A stretch of DNA of 64,000 bases from CAVSMC01 sp963728935 (GCA_963728935.1 CAVSMC010000012.1:248001-312000); one strand, 5' to 3'. Positions 26,204 through 35,165 are shown, counted from the stretch's first letter. The notes: generated from the sequence alone by a model not told the origin. Numbers and translations: made by a program.

Positions 26204-27259
26204 ATGCGCACGCTCCTCGAGCCTCGGCTGATCAACGGCGCGTTCGGCGACCCGGGCCTATACGTCGATTTTCGCGACGATCGGCGAGGGTTGCTGTTCG
26301 ACCTCGGCGATCTGTCGACTCTGCCGCCGCGCAAGCTGATGCGTTTGTCGCACGTGTTCGTCACGCATACGCACATGGATCACTTCGCCGGCTTCGATCA
26401 CCTGCTGCGCGTCGTGCTCGGCCGCAAGCCCCGCGTGACGCTCTTCGGCGGGCCCGACTTCGCCGCGCAGGTCGAGCACAAGTTGCGCGCGTACACGTGG
26501 AACGTCGTCCACCGCTACGACGTCGCGCTCGTGATCGACGTCCGCGAGATCGGCGCCGACGGACGGGCGCTGGAAGCGCGGTTCTCGAGCCGGACGCGGT
26601 TCGCCCGCGAACCGGGCCGGTCGTTCGCGCTCGCCGACGACGTCGTGCACGACGAATCGACGTTTCGCGTGCGCGCGCGGTTCGTCGACCACGATATCCC
26701 GTGCCTCGCGTACGCGGTCGAGGAGAAGGCGCATGTCAACGTGCGCAAGGAGCGCATCGCCGAGCTCGGTTTCGCGACGGGCGCCTGGCTGCGCGATCTC
26801 AAGCACGCCGTGCTGACCGGCGCATCGGACGACGCGCCGATCGACGTCCGCTGGCGCGACCGCCACGGCGACCACGCCGTCCAGCGCACGGTGAGCGAGC
26901 TGCGCGACGTGATCCTCGACGTCGTTCCCGGCCGGCGCGTCGGCTACGTCACCGACCTTCGCTACACCGAGCGCAACGTGCGCACGCTTTGCGAGCTGCT
27001 CGCCGGCGTCGACGTGTTGTTCATCGAATGCGTCTTCCTCGACGAGGATCGCGATCACGCTGCGCGAAAGAACCATCTGACGGCGCGGCAGGCGGGACAG
27101 ATCGCCGCCGGCGTCGGCGCGAAGTCCGTCGTGCCGTTTCACTTCTCGCCGCGCTACGAAGGCCGGTCGGACGAGCTGATCGAGGAAATGCGCGCGGCCG
27201 CGTCCGGGCAGGCGGACGCGTCGCTCAGAACTCCTGATTCGTCCCTACGTTCCACTTGA
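26204..27259 (+). CDS. RNase Z-like metallo-beta-lactamase-fold hydrolase
   Basis: 351 residues. The zinc motif THTHMDH (HxHxDH) lies near residue 52 after LLFDLGD, and a later PFHFSPRY holds another ligand His. The N-terminal MRTLLEPRLINGAFGDPGL matches the long bacterial RNase Z-like group. Those proteins may process tRNA 3' ends or be general hydrolases; sequence alone does not decide. The last 35 bp overlap the convergent hcp gene, so the final dozen residues are unusual and serine-rich. Confidence 0.82.
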   Translation: MRTLLEPRLINGAFGDPGLYVDFRDDRRGLLFDLGDLSTLPPRKLMRLSHVFVTHTHMDHFAGFDHLLRVVLGRKPRVTLFGGPDFAAQVEHKLRAYTWNVVHRYDVALVIDVREIGADGRALEARFSSRTRFAREPGRSFALADDVVHDESTFRVRARFVDHDIPCLAYAVEEKAHVNVRKERIAELGFATGAWLRDLKHAVLTGASDDAPIDVRWRDRHGDHAVQRTVSELRDVILDVVPGRRVGYVTDLRYTERNVRTLCELLAGVDVLFIECVFLDEDRDHAARKNHLTARQAGQIAAGVGAKSVVPFHFSPRYEGRSDELIEEMRAAASGQADASLRTPDSSLRST

Positions 27260-27692
27260 GCGTCACGGGCGCGTCCGGCTGTCCGTTCGGCTTCAGCGGT
27301 GTGTACGTGTACGCGACCTTGCTGAACGCGAGCGACACGCTCTCGGTCGGTTTGCCGCCGTCACTCGCATCGCCGATGCGCATGACGAAGACCTCGTTCA
27401 GCGTGATCGTCAGAAAGTTGACGTTGCCGCCACCGCTGCGGCGCTGCGCGAGCACCACGGTAGGGAAATGCGTGCCCTTCAGGCAATGACGGAAGAGGCT
27501 GGGCGAAGCCTTGTCGACGTGTTTGACGAGCGCGAGCTCGCTGACATGCGGCCTGCCGGTGCCGCTGCCGCCGCTCGGCGACGGCAGCTCGACGCCCCAC
27601 GACCATGAAACCACCTCGATCTCGTCCTTGTGACTGACGTCGGTCGCTTCGCCGTTGACGCCGTCAACTTTCAGAAAGATGTCGACCGCCAT
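27225..27692 (-). CDS. hcp: Orphan Hcp-family type VI secretion protein
   Basis: A 155-residue Hcp1 family member beginning MAVDIFLKVDG, with HKDEIEVVSWSWG and the KPNG...VTLKWNVGTNQEF tail normal for Hcp tube proteins. Hcp builds the T6SS tube and can carry effectors. No other T6SS gene (tssB, tssC, vgrG, clpV) is in the window, so this is an orphan copy. The ATG at 27692 is the standard family start. The 3' end overlaps the RNase Z-like gene by 35 bp. Confidence 0.88.
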   Translation of the reverse strand: MAVDIFLKVDGVNGEATDVSHKDEIEVVSWSWGVELPSPSGGSGTGRPHVSELALVKHVDKASPSLFRHCLKGTHFPTVVLAQRRSGGGNVNFLTITLNEVFVMRIGDASDGGKPTESVSLAFSKVAYTYTPLKPNGQPDAPVTLKWNVGTNQEF

Positions 27693-27770
27693 TCCCGCGC
27701 TCCGGAACAAAGCGTCGAGCATACGCCGATCGGCGCGGGATCGCCGCGGCGTACGGCGGCTTTCGAGCGC

Positions 27771-28087
27771 TCATTCGCAGCCCTTCCACTCGGGCGCGAA
27801 TCTGAAGTGATAGACGACGAGCTGGCTCTTTCGTCGAACAGGTCGGCGTCGTCGCGAACGGCACGTCGCCGGCTCGAACGGGTAGACGAGCTTGCGCTGG
27901 GGAACGATCTCGACGACCTCGCAATCGATCCGGCCGTTGACGTTGCATTCGAGCGTGAAGCGCTTGCCGACGACCGGTTCGAAATCGCTCGGCAGGAACC
28001 ACTCGCGATCTTCGCCGAGCTCGTCAGATGCTGCCAGACCTTTTCGATCGGGGCGCGGATGCGGATCTCGGTTCGGATTTCGTTCAC
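27771..28087 (-). pseudogene. Decayed SRPBCC (AHSA1-like) gene with frameshifts
   Basis: From a GTG at 28087 the frame reads NEIRTEIRIRAPIEKVWQHL, the start of an SRPBCC protein. It then continues only in another frame: EWFLPSDFEPVVGKRF, then VEIVPQRKLVYPFEP. A further shift within VPFATTPT and a return at QLVVYHFRFAPEWKGCE precede the stop. At least two frameshifts are needed, so it cannot make a normal protein. ArsR-SRPBCC pairs are a common operon type, and the GTGA overlap with the ArsR remnant is still visible. Confidence 0.7.
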
Positions 28088-28270
28088 GCGTCGCGCTCGA
28101 TCTGCCGCTTGAGCTCGCGCAGCGAGTCGTCCCATTGCGAGGCGAGGCGCGCGAGCCATGCGTCGACCTTCTTCAGCGGTCGCGGGTTGAGGCACTGGAT
28201 TCGCTCGCGTCCGTTACGCCCGCACCGAAATGAGGTTCGCCGCGCGCAGCACGTGCAGGTGCGCAATATC
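28084..28270 (-). pseudogene. Truncated ArsR-family regulator remnant
   Basis: Only the C-terminal half of an ArsR winged helix remains: HLHVLRAANLISVR, a one-base frameshift near 28220, then NGRERIQCLNPRPLKKVDAW and a normal tail ending at 28084. The N-terminal half is gone; its place is taken by the start region of the oxygenase gene at 28359. It precedes the SRPBCC remnant with overlapping stop and start. Confidence 0.65.
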
Positions 28271-28358
28271 GGGCGGTCGTCGTGTCAAGCGCATCGCCTG
28301 CGCACGCACGGCGAGCGCGTACGCTTGAGGCCTCACGCTCAGCGCTTGCGACGGACAC

Positions 28359-29369
28359 ATGACCGCCCTTCCGATCATCGACATGGCCCCGCTGATGGCG
28401 CGCTCCGGTGCCGCTGCGCGGGTGGCGATCGCGCGCGAGATCGAGGCGGCGTGCCGCGACACCGGCTTCTTCTACGTCCGCGGCCACGGCGTTTCGCAGG
28501 CGGTCGTCGACGATCTCGACGTGGCGAGTCGCCGCTTCTTCGCGCTTCCCCGCGAAGCGAAGCAGGCGATCGCGATGGAGCGCGGCGGACGCGCGTGGCG
28601 TGGATGGTTCCCGCTCGAGGGCGAGCTCACGTCCGGACGTCCCGATCAAAAGGAGGGTCTGTATCTCGGCATCGACCTGCCCGCGGATCACCCGCGGGTG
28701 CGCGCGCAATGGCCGCTGCACGGCGCGAACCTGTGGCCGCGCGACGTGCCGGAGCTCCGCTGCGCCGTTTACGCGTACATGCGGCCGACGGTCGACGCTG
28801 CGCACGCGTTGATGGAAGGCATCGCGCAGTCGCTGGGGCTCGACGCGCAATATTTCGCGCGCACCTACACCGCCGAGCCGACCGTTCTGTTTCGCATCTT
28901 CCGCTATCCGCCGGATCGCGATGCCAGCGTCGACGAGCCACGCTGGGGCGTCGGCGAGCACACCGACTACGGACTGCTGACGCTGCTCGCGCAGGACGCG
29001 CACGGCGGCCTCCAGGTGAAGACACCGAGCGGATGGATCGATGCGCCGCCGATCGCAGGGACGCTCGTGTGCAACATCGGCGACATGCTCGACCGGCTGA
29101 CCGGCGGCTGGTTCAAGTCGACGCCGCACCGCGTGCGCAACGCCAGCGCGCACGACCGGCTGTCATTTCCGCTGTTCTTCGATCCGGACTTCTCCGCGCG
29201 GATCGAACCGTTGCCTCGCCATGCGGCGATCGGTACGACGCTGATCGAGCGGGACCGCGCGCAGCGCTGGGACGGCGCGAGCGTGCACGAATTCTCGGGT
29301 ACGTACGGCGATTATCTGCTCGGCAAGGTCTCGAAGGTGTTTCCGCAGCTTCGAGAGCGCGTGCTCTGA
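28359..29369 (+). CDS. Isopenicillin-N-synthase-family 2-oxoglutarate/Fe(II) oxygenase
   Basis: 336 residues in two domains: DIOX_N (about 5-120, beginning LPIIDMAPL) and 2OG-FeII_Oxy (about 172-280). The iron triad is His201-Asp203 (GEHTDYG) and His257 (STPHRVR). The 2OG-binding pair is Arg267 and Ser269 (DRLSF), so it is predicted to use 2-oxoglutarate. The substrate is unknown. It lies 45 bp ahead of a Rieske oxygenase, and the two sit between the purine-ring genes and the glyoxylate genes. A role in purine or side-chain oxidation is inference. Confidence 0.85.
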   Translation: MTALPIIDMAPLMARSGAAARVAIAREIEAACRDTGFFYVRGHGVSQAVVDDLDVASRRFFALPREAKQAIAMERGGRAWRGWFPLEGELTSGRPDQKEGLYLGIDLPADHPRVRAQWPLHGANLWPRDVPELRCAVYAYMRPTVDAAHALMEGIAQSLGLDAQYFARTYTAEPTVLFRIFRYPPDRDASVDEPRWGVGEHTDYGLLTLLAQDAHGGLQVKTPSGWIDAPPIAGTLVCNIGDMLDRLTGGWFKSTPHRVRNASAHDRLSFPLFFDPDFSARIEPLPRHAAIGTTLIERDRAQRWDGASVHEFSGTYGDYLLGKVSKVFPQLRERVL

Positions 29370-29414
29370 GCGGGCCGGCGTTGTACTGTCGCACCGGCGT
29401 ATCGTTCGCACACC

Positions 29415-30497
29415 ATGGACTATTTCGTCGACCCGGACATCACGCGCGCCGCGACGCTCGACAAGACGTTCTACGGCGATCCCGCGGCATACGACGCGAC
29501 GCGGGAACGCGTGTTCGCGCGAAGCTGGCAGTGGATCGGCGATCTTGCCGACGTCGCTGCGCCCGGCTCGCTTGCGCCGCGCGCGTTGCTGCCCGGCCTG
29601 CTCGATGAGCCGCTGCTCCTCGCGCGCGACGGCGAGCGCGTTCTGCGCTGCCTGTCGAACGTCTGCACGCACCGCGGCAACCTGCTGGTCGCGAAGCCTT
29701 GCCGCGCGAGCGACATTCGCTGCGGGTATCACTCGCGGCGGTTCGATCTCGCAGGGCGCATGACCTTCATGCCCGAGTTCGCGCAAGCGGTCGATTTTCC
29801 ATCGCGTGGCGACGACCTTGCCGAGATCCCGTTCGCGTCATGGGCCGGGCACGGGTTTGCCGCTGTCGCCCCTGTCGCGTCGCTCGACGCATTCGTCGGC
29901 GACATCGCCGCGCGTCTCGCATGGCTGCCGATCGAGCGCCTGCGCCACGACCCGTCGCGCGACCGCGACTTCACCGTGAACGCGCACTGGGCGTTGTACG
30001 TCGAGAACTACCTCGAAGGCCTCCACATCCCGTTCGTGCACGCGGCGCTGAACGAGGTCGTCGACTATCGCAGTTACGCGAGCGAGCTGTTCCGCTATTC
30101 GAACCTGCAGCTCGCGCTCGGCGCGCCGGGCGAGCCGGGTATCGAGCCGCCGCCCGGGTCCGTCGATCACGGCCGGCCGGTCGCGGCGTGGTACTGGTGG
30201 ATCTTCCCCAACCTGATGCTCAACTTCTATCCGTGGGGACTTTCGATCAATCTGGTGCAGCCGCTCACGATCGACCGCACGCGCGTCGCGTTTCGCAGCT
30301 ACGTCGGCGACGCGACGAAGCTCGGTTCGGGCGCCGGCGGTGCGCTCGATCGCGTCGAAGCCGAGGACGAGGCGATCGTCGAGGCGGTGCAGCGCGGCGT
30401 GCGATCGCGTTTCTATCGCGGCGGCCGTTATTCACCGACGCGCGAGCGCGGCGTCCATCACTTCCACCGGCTGCTCTGCGAGTTCATCACGCGATAG
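29415..30497 (+). CDS. Rieske non-haem iron oxygenase, alpha subunit
   Basis: 360 residues. The Rieske 2Fe-2S cluster is Cys84-x-His86 and Cys103-x2-His106. In the catalytic domain ENYLEGLHIPFVH gives the iron ligands His204 and His209, with an acidic residue (probably in EDEAIVEA near the C-terminus) as the third. Such enzymes hydroxylate or demethylate and need a reductase, but none is encoded nearby. HpxD, a Rieske oxygenase of Klebsiella purine clusters, is a possible functional relative by context. Choline- or carnitine-type monooxygenases are alternatives. The preceding 2OG oxygenase is likely on the same transcript. Confidence 0.85.
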   Translation: MDYFVDPDITRAATLDKTFYGDPAAYDATRERVFARSWQWIGDLADVAAPGSLAPRALLPGLLDEPLLLARDGERVLRCLSNVCTHRGNLLVAKPCRASDIRCGYHSRRFDLAGRMTFMPEFAQAVDFPSRGDDLAEIPFASWAGHGFAAVAPVASLDAFVGDIAARLAWLPIERLRHDPSRDRDFTVNAHWALYVENYLEGLHIPFVHAALNEVVDYRSYASELFRYSNLQLALGAPGEPGIEPPPGSVDHGRPVAAWYWWIFPNLMLNFYPWGLSINLVQPLTIDRTRVAFRSYVGDATKLGSGAGGALDRVEAEDEAIVEAVQRGVRSRFYRGGRYSPTRERGVHHFHRLLCEFITR

Positions 30498-30545
30498 CGC
30501 GTTGCACGAGGCGTGCCGACGCCGCCCGTGCGTCGCCGCCGGCAG

Positions 30546-31457
30546 TCAGCTCGCGCGCGTCCAGTAATCGGGAACGGACCACACGCGCTTCAGGTGCTCG
30601 ACGAAGAATCGAACCTTCGCCGGCACGTGCCGTTGTTGCGGCCAGACGGCCATGATGTCGTAGGCGGGCAACGCGTATTCGTCGAGCACGGTGACAAGCT
30701 CGCCGCGAACGAGCTGCCCCTGGATTTCCCATGTCGAGCGCCAGCCGAGGCCCAGGCCTTCGCTCGTCCAGCGATGCAGCAGCTCGCCGTCGTTGCAGTC
30801 GAGGTTGCCGTTGACGCGCACGGTGACTTCCTTGTCGCCGCGCTTGAAGTACCAGCCGCGCTGCTGGCCGCCCTGGAGGTTGAACGCGAGGCAATTGTGG
30901 TGCTTCAACTCGTCGAGCTTGCGCGGAACGCCGTGGCGCGCGAAATACGCGGGCGTCGCGCAGACGACGCGGCGGTTCGATGCGAGCTTGACCGCGACGA
31001 AGCTCGGGTCGATCGCGCCGCCGATGCGGATTCCCATGTCGAAGCCGAGCCGCACGAGGTCGACGACCTGATCGGTGAGGTTGAACGACACGCGAACGTC
31101 CGGATGGCGCGCGATGAACGCAGGCGCGTGCGGCGCGACGTGCTTGCGGCCGAACGCGGCCGGCGCCGCGACGACGAGATGGCCCGACACCTTGTGCCGG
31201 CCTTCGGCGAGCAGCGACTCGGCGCGGTCGAGCTCGCCGACGATGCGACGGCAATCGTCGAGGTACGCGCTGCCTTGCTCGGTCAGCGCAAGCCGTCGCG
31301 TCGAGCGGTGCAGCAGCTTGACGCCAAGCCTTCGCTCGAGGGCGTCGATGCGCCGTCCGACCATCGCCGGCGTCACGTGCGCGACGAGCGCGGCGCGCGC
31401 GAGGCTCCCGTGCTCGACGGCGGCGACGAAGGCCTCGATCTGCGTGAGCTTGTCCAT
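30546..31457 (-). CDS. LysR-family regulator, probable regulator of the gcl operon
   Basis: 303 residues: an N-terminal LysR helix-turn-helix (about 3-60, MDKLTQIEAFVAAVEHGSLARAA) and a type 2 periplasmic-binding-like effector domain (about 90-295). It is divergent from gcl, and the gap contains the palindrome at 31556, so control of gcl-hyi-glxR is the likely role. The ATG at 31457 is the normal family start; the frame upstream runs into repeat copy D. Confidence 0.9.
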   Translation of the reverse strand: MDKLTQIEAFVAAVEHGSLARAALVAHVTPAMVGRRIDALERRLGVKLLHRSTRRLALTEQGSAYLDDCRRIVGELDRAESLLAEGRHKVSGHLVVAAPAAFGRKHVAPHAPAFIARHPDVRVSFNLTDQVVDLVRLGFDMGIRIGGAIDPSFVAVKLASNRRVVCATPAYFARHGVPRKLDELKHHNCLAFNLQGGQQRGWYFKRGDKEVTVRVNGNLDCNDGELLHRWTSEGLGLGWRSTWEIQGQLVRGELVTVLDEYALPAYDIMAVWPQQRHVPAKVRFFVEHLKRVWSVPDYWTRAS

Positions 31458-31466
31458 GACGGCGAC

Positions 31467-31540
31467 GTCGTCCCCGCGAACGCGGGGACCCAGTGTCTTT
31501 GCAACGAAAGCCACTGGGTTCCGGCCTTCGCGGGAATGAC
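31467..31540 (+). repeat. Double-hairpin repeat, copy D
   Basis: Lies 10 bp upstream of the LysR start, so it forms the LysR 5' leader. The left hairpin CCCCGCGAACGCGGGG is intact. The right hairpin is degenerate (GTTCCGGCC facing CGGGAAT). Confidence 0.88.
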
Positions 31541-31555
31541 CCCCGCAAGCAGATA

Positions 31556-31572
31556 CGATACTACAGGTATCG
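31556..31572. promoter_or_regulatory. Palindrome CGATAC-N5-GTATCG, probable LysR operator before gcl
   Basis: Perfect 6-bp arms, with an extra GATAC just to the left. It lies 102 bp upstream of gcl and 98 bp from the divergent LysR start, where a LysR-type recognition site would be expected. Confidence 0.55.
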
Positions 31573-31674
31573 AATCAAACGACCGGCCGGCCTCTTATCG
31601 TGCGCTGCGCGCAGCAGTAGGATGCGAATCGAGACGTCGCCGCTGCCGTGGCGACCGCTGCAGGAGAGATCCCG

Positions 31675-33453
31675 ATGGCCAAGATGAGAGCGATCGACGC
31701 TGCCGTACACGTGCTCGAGCGCGAAGGCGTCACCCACGCGTTCGGCGTGCCCGGCGCGGCGATCAACCCGCTGTACTCGGCGCTGAAAGCGCGCGGCAGC
31801 ATCACGCACGTGCTCGCGCGCCACGTCGAGGGCGCGTCGCACATGGCCGAGGGCTACACGCGCGCGGTCGCCGGCAACATCGGCGTGTGCATCGGCACGT
31901 CGGGTCCCGCGGGCACCGACATGATCACGGGCCTGTACTCGGCACAGGCCGACTCGATCCCGATCCTGTGCATCACCGGCCAGGCGCCGCGTGCGCGTCT
32001 GTACAAGGAGGACTTCCAGGCGGTCGACATCGAATCGATCGCGAAGCCCGTCACGAAGTGGTCGGTGACGGTTCGCGAGCCCGGGCAGGTGCCGCGCGCG
32101 TTCCAGCAGGCGTTCCACCTGATGCGCTCGGGTCGTCCCGGCCCTGTGCTGATCGATCTGCCGTTCGACGTGCAGATGGCCGAGATCGAATTCGATCCCG
32201 ACACGTACGAGCCGCTGCCGATCTACAAGCCGGCGGCGACGCGCGCGCAGATCGACAAGGCGCTCGCGATGCTGAACGAAGCCGACAAGCCGTTGATCGT
32301 CGCCGGCGGCGGCATCATCAACGCCGACGCGTCGGCGCTGCTCGTCGAGTTCGCCGAGACGACCGGCGTGCCGGTAATCCCGACACTGATGGGCTGGGGC
32401 GCCATCCCCGACGATCATCCGCTGATGGCCGGCATGTGCGGCCTGCAGACGTCGCATCGCTACGGCAACGCGACGATGCTCGCCTCCGACTTCGTGCTCG
32501 GCATCGGCAACCGCTGGGCGAACCGTCATACCGGCTCGATCGACGTCTACGCGAAGGGGCGCACGTTCGTCCACGTCGACATCGAGCCGACGCAGATCGG
32601 CCGCGTGTTCGCGCCCGACTACGGCATCGTGTCCGACGCGAAGGCGGCGCTGCACCTGTTCGTCGAGGCCGCGAGGCAGTGGAGGGCCACGGGCAAGCTG
32701 AAGGATCGCAGCGCGTGGGTCGAAGAGTGCCGCGAGCGCAAGCGCACGATGCTGCGCAAGACGAACTTCGACAACGTGCCGATGAAGCCCCAGCGCGTGT
32801 ACCAGTGCCTCAATCGCGCGTTCGACGACACCGACACCTGTTATGTCACGACGATCGGTCTGTCGCAGATCGCCGCCGCACAGTTCCTGCACGTCTACAA
32901 GCCGCGGCACTGGATCAATTGCGGGCAGGCGGGACCGCTCGGCTGGACGATCCCGGCGGCGCTCGGCGTGCGCACCGCGGACCCGACGCGGCGGATCATC
33001 GCACTTTCCGGCGACTACGATTTCCAGTTCATGATCGAGGAGCTCGCGGTCGGGGCGCAGTTCAAGCTGCCCTACATCCACATCGTCGTTAACAACTCGT
33101 ATCTCGGTCTGATCCGCCAGGCGCAGCGCGGCTTCAACATGGACTATCAGGTGTCGCTCGCGTTCGACAACATCAACGCGCCGGAGACCGGCGGCTACGG
33201 CGTCGACCACGTCAAGGTTGCCGAAGGGCTCGGCTGCAAGGCGATCCGCGTGCACAAGCAGGAAGAGATCGATCCCGCGATCCAGCAGGCCGAGAAGTGG
33301 ATGGCGCAATATGGCGTGCCGGTGGTGGTCGAGATCATCCTCGAGCGCGTCACCAACATCGCCATGGGCACCGAGATCGACAACATCGTCGAATTCGAGG
33401 AGCTCGCGAAGGCCAGGGAAGACGCGCCGACGGCCGTCGCGCTGCTCGACTGA
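31675..33453 (+). CDS. gcl: Glyoxylate carboligase
   Basis: Joins two glyoxylate molecules to tartronate semialdehyde and CO2 using thiamine diphosphate. 592 residues, full length. The ThDP-activating Glu of related enzymes is replaced by Val51 (LARHVEGASHMAEGY), the known hallmark of this enzyme. The ThDP/Mg site GDYDFQFMIEEL...NNSYLGLI and the FAD region are present. The ATG at 31675 has AGGAG 8 nt upstream. It is the first gene of a glyoxylate operon that continues with hyi and glxR. Confidence 0.97.
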   Translation: MAKMRAIDAAVHVLEREGVTHAFGVPGAAINPLYSALKARGSITHVLARHVEGASHMAEGYTRAVAGNIGVCIGTSGPAGTDMITGLYSAQADSIPILCITGQAPRARLYKEDFQAVDIESIAKPVTKWSVTVREPGQVPRAFQQAFHLMRSGRPGPVLIDLPFDVQMAEIEFDPDTYEPLPIYKPAATRAQIDKALAMLNEADKPLIVAGGGIINADASALLVEFAETTGVPVIPTLMGWGAIPDDHPLMAGMCGLQTSHRYGNATMLASDFVLGIGNRWANRHTGSIDVYAKGRTFVHVDIEPTQIGRVFAPDYGIVSDAKAALHLFVEAARQWRATGKLKDRSAWVEECRERKRTMLRKTNFDNVPMKPQRVYQCLNRAFDDTDTCYVTTIGLSQIAAAQFLHVYKPRHWINCGQAGPLGWTIPAALGVRTADPTRRIIALSGDYDFQFMIEELAVGAQFKLPYIHIVVNNSYLGLIRQAQRGFNMDYQVSLAFDNINAPETGGYGVDHVKVAEGLGCKAIRVHKQEEIDPAIQQAEKWMAQYGVPVVVEIILERVTNIAMGTEIDNIVEFEELAKAREDAPTAVALLD

Positions 33454-33471
33454 CGCCACGGAGGACGACGC

Positions 33472-34251
33472 ATGCCGAAGCTCGCTGCGAACCTGACGAT
33501 GCTATGGAACGAGCTCGACTTCCTCGACCGCTTCGAAGCGGCGGCGAAGGCGGGCTTCACCGGCGTCGAATATCTGTTCCCGTATGCCTATCCGCAGGAC
33601 GCGCTCGCCGAGCGGCTCGGCCGTTACGGCTTGAAGCAGGTGCTGCACAATCTGCCGGCCGGCGATTGGGCGAAGGGAGATCGCGGCATCGCGTCCGATC
33701 CCGCGCGCGTCGGCGAGTTCCAGGACAGCGTCGGCAAGGCGATCGACTACGCACGCGCGCTCGGTTGTCCGCAGGTCAACTGCCTCGCGGGCATCGTGCG
33801 GCCGGACGCAGACGCCGAGAAGGCGCGCTCGACGTTCGTCGCGAATCTGCGCTTCGCCGCCGACAAGCTCGCCGCGGTCGGCATTCGCCTGCTGATCGAG
33901 CCGATCAACACGTTCGACATGCCCGGCTTCTTCCTGTCGCACACGAAGCAGGCGCTCGACATCATTCGCGACACCGGCTCGTCGAACGTGCACGTGCAAT
34001 ACGACATCTATCACATGCAGCGCATGGAAGGCGAGCTCGCGAACACGATCAGGGCGAACCTCGCGAAGATCCCGCACATGCAGCTCGCCGACAATCCCGG
34101 CCGCAATGAGCCCGGCACCGGCGAAATCAACTATCGTTTCCTGTTCGGCTTTGTCGACTCGATCGGCTACGATGGCTGGATCGGCTGCGAGTACAAACCG
34201 AAAGGCTCGACGGACGAAGGTCTCGGCTGGCGCCGCGCGCACGGCGTCTAG
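33472..34251 (+). CDS. hyi: Hydroxypyruvate isomerase
   Basis: Interconverts hydroxypyruvate and tartronate semialdehyde. 259 residues of the AP-endonuclease-2/TIM-barrel family, with KLAANLTMLWNE at the start and metal or catalytic residues in LIEPINTFDMPGFF, YDIYHMQRMEG and GCEYKPKG. It lies 18 bp after gcl with GGAGGA upstream of the ATG. Confidence 0.95.
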   Translation: MPKLAANLTMLWNELDFLDRFEAAAKAGFTGVEYLFPYAYPQDALAERLGRYGLKQVLHNLPAGDWAKGDRGIASDPARVGEFQDSVGKAIDYARALGCPQVNCLAGIVRPDADAEKARSTFVANLRFAADKLAAVGIRLLIEPINTFDMPGFFLSHTKQALDIIRDTGSSNVHVQYDIYHMQRMEGELANTIRANLAKIPHMQLADNPGRNEPGTGEINYRFLFGFVDSIGYDGWIGCEYKPKGSTDEGLGWRRAHGV

Positions 34252-34275
34252 CGCGCACGAACACGGAGGAATCGC

Positions 34276-35163
34276 ATGGCGAACGTTGGCTTCATCGGTC
34301 TCGGCATCATGGGCACGCCGATGGCCGGCCACCTGCTCAAGGCTGGCCACAAGGTGTTTCTGTACAGCATCCCGTCGATCCCGAGCGTGGTGGTCGAGGC
34401 GGGCGGGGTCGCCTGCGCGAGCAGCAAGGAAGTCGCGCAGAAGAGCGACATCATCATCACGATGGTGCCCGACACGCCGCACGTCGAAGCGGCGCTGTTC
34501 GGCGACAACGGCGTTGCGCAGGGGCTCACCAAGGGCAAGATCGTCGTCGACATGAGCTCGATCTCGCCGATCGCGACCAAGACGTTCGCGCAGAAGATCA
34601 ACGCACTCGGCTGCGAGTACCTCGATGCGCCCGTTTCCGGCGGCGAAGTCGGCGCCAAGGCGGCGTCGCTCACCATCATGGTCGGCGGCAGCGAGACGAC
34701 GTTCGCCAAAGTGAAGCCGCTGTTCGAGCTGATGGGCAAGAACATCACGCTCGTCGGCGGCAATGGCGACGGCCAGACGACGAAAGTCGCGAACCAGATC
34801 ATCGTCGCGCTCACGATCGAAGCCGTCGGCGAAGCGCTGTTGTTCGCCGCGAAGGCCGGCGCCGATCCTGCGAAGGTGCGCCAGGCGCTGATGGGCGGCT
34901 TCGCGTCGTCGCGCATCCTCGAGGTGCACGGCGAGCGGATGGTCAAGCGCACGTTCGATCCGGGCTTTCGCATCGAGCTGCACCAGAAGGACCTGAATCT
35001 CGCGCTTTCGAGCGCGCGGGCGATCGGCGTGTCGCTGCCGAACACCGCGACCGCGCAGGAATTGTTCAACGCGTGCGCGGCGAACGGCGGCAGCGCGTGG
35101 GACCATTCGGCGATGGTGCGCGCGCTCGAGAAGCTCGCGAACTTCGAGATCGGCCAGCGCTGA
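34276..35163 (+). CDS. glxR: Tartronate semialdehyde reductase (2-hydroxy-3-oxopropionate reductase)
   Basis: Reduces tartronate semialdehyde to D-glycerate with NAD(P)H. 295 residues of the beta-hydroxyacid dehydrogenase family: NAD motif GFIGLGIMGTPMAGHL at the N-terminus, the substrate loop DAPVSGGEVGA and the catalytic Lys in GGNGDGQTTKVANQ. It follows hyi by 24 bp. Confidence 0.95.
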   Translation: MANVGFIGLGIMGTPMAGHLLKAGHKVFLYSIPSIPSVVVEAGGVACASSKEVAQKSDIIITMVPDTPHVEAALFGDNGVAQGLTKGKIVVDMSSISPIATKTFAQKINALGCEYLDAPVSGGEVGAKAASLTIMVGGSETTFAKVKPLFELMGKNITLVGGNGDGQTTKVANQIIVALTIEAVGEALLFAAKAGADPAKVRQALMGGFASSRILEVHGERMVKRTFDPGFRIELHQKDLNLALSSARAIGVSLPNTATAQELFNACAANGGSAWDHSAMVRALEKLANFEIGQR

Positions 35164-35165
35164 TC

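Noticed and set aside
30387..30567. Extra small gene after the Rieske oxygenase
   Set aside because: The frame overlaps the Rieske gene end, has no ribosome site and no hydrophobic or domain signal.
31561..33459. Open frame opposite gcl
   Set aside because: Complete overlap with gcl, whose identity is certain; no family likeness.
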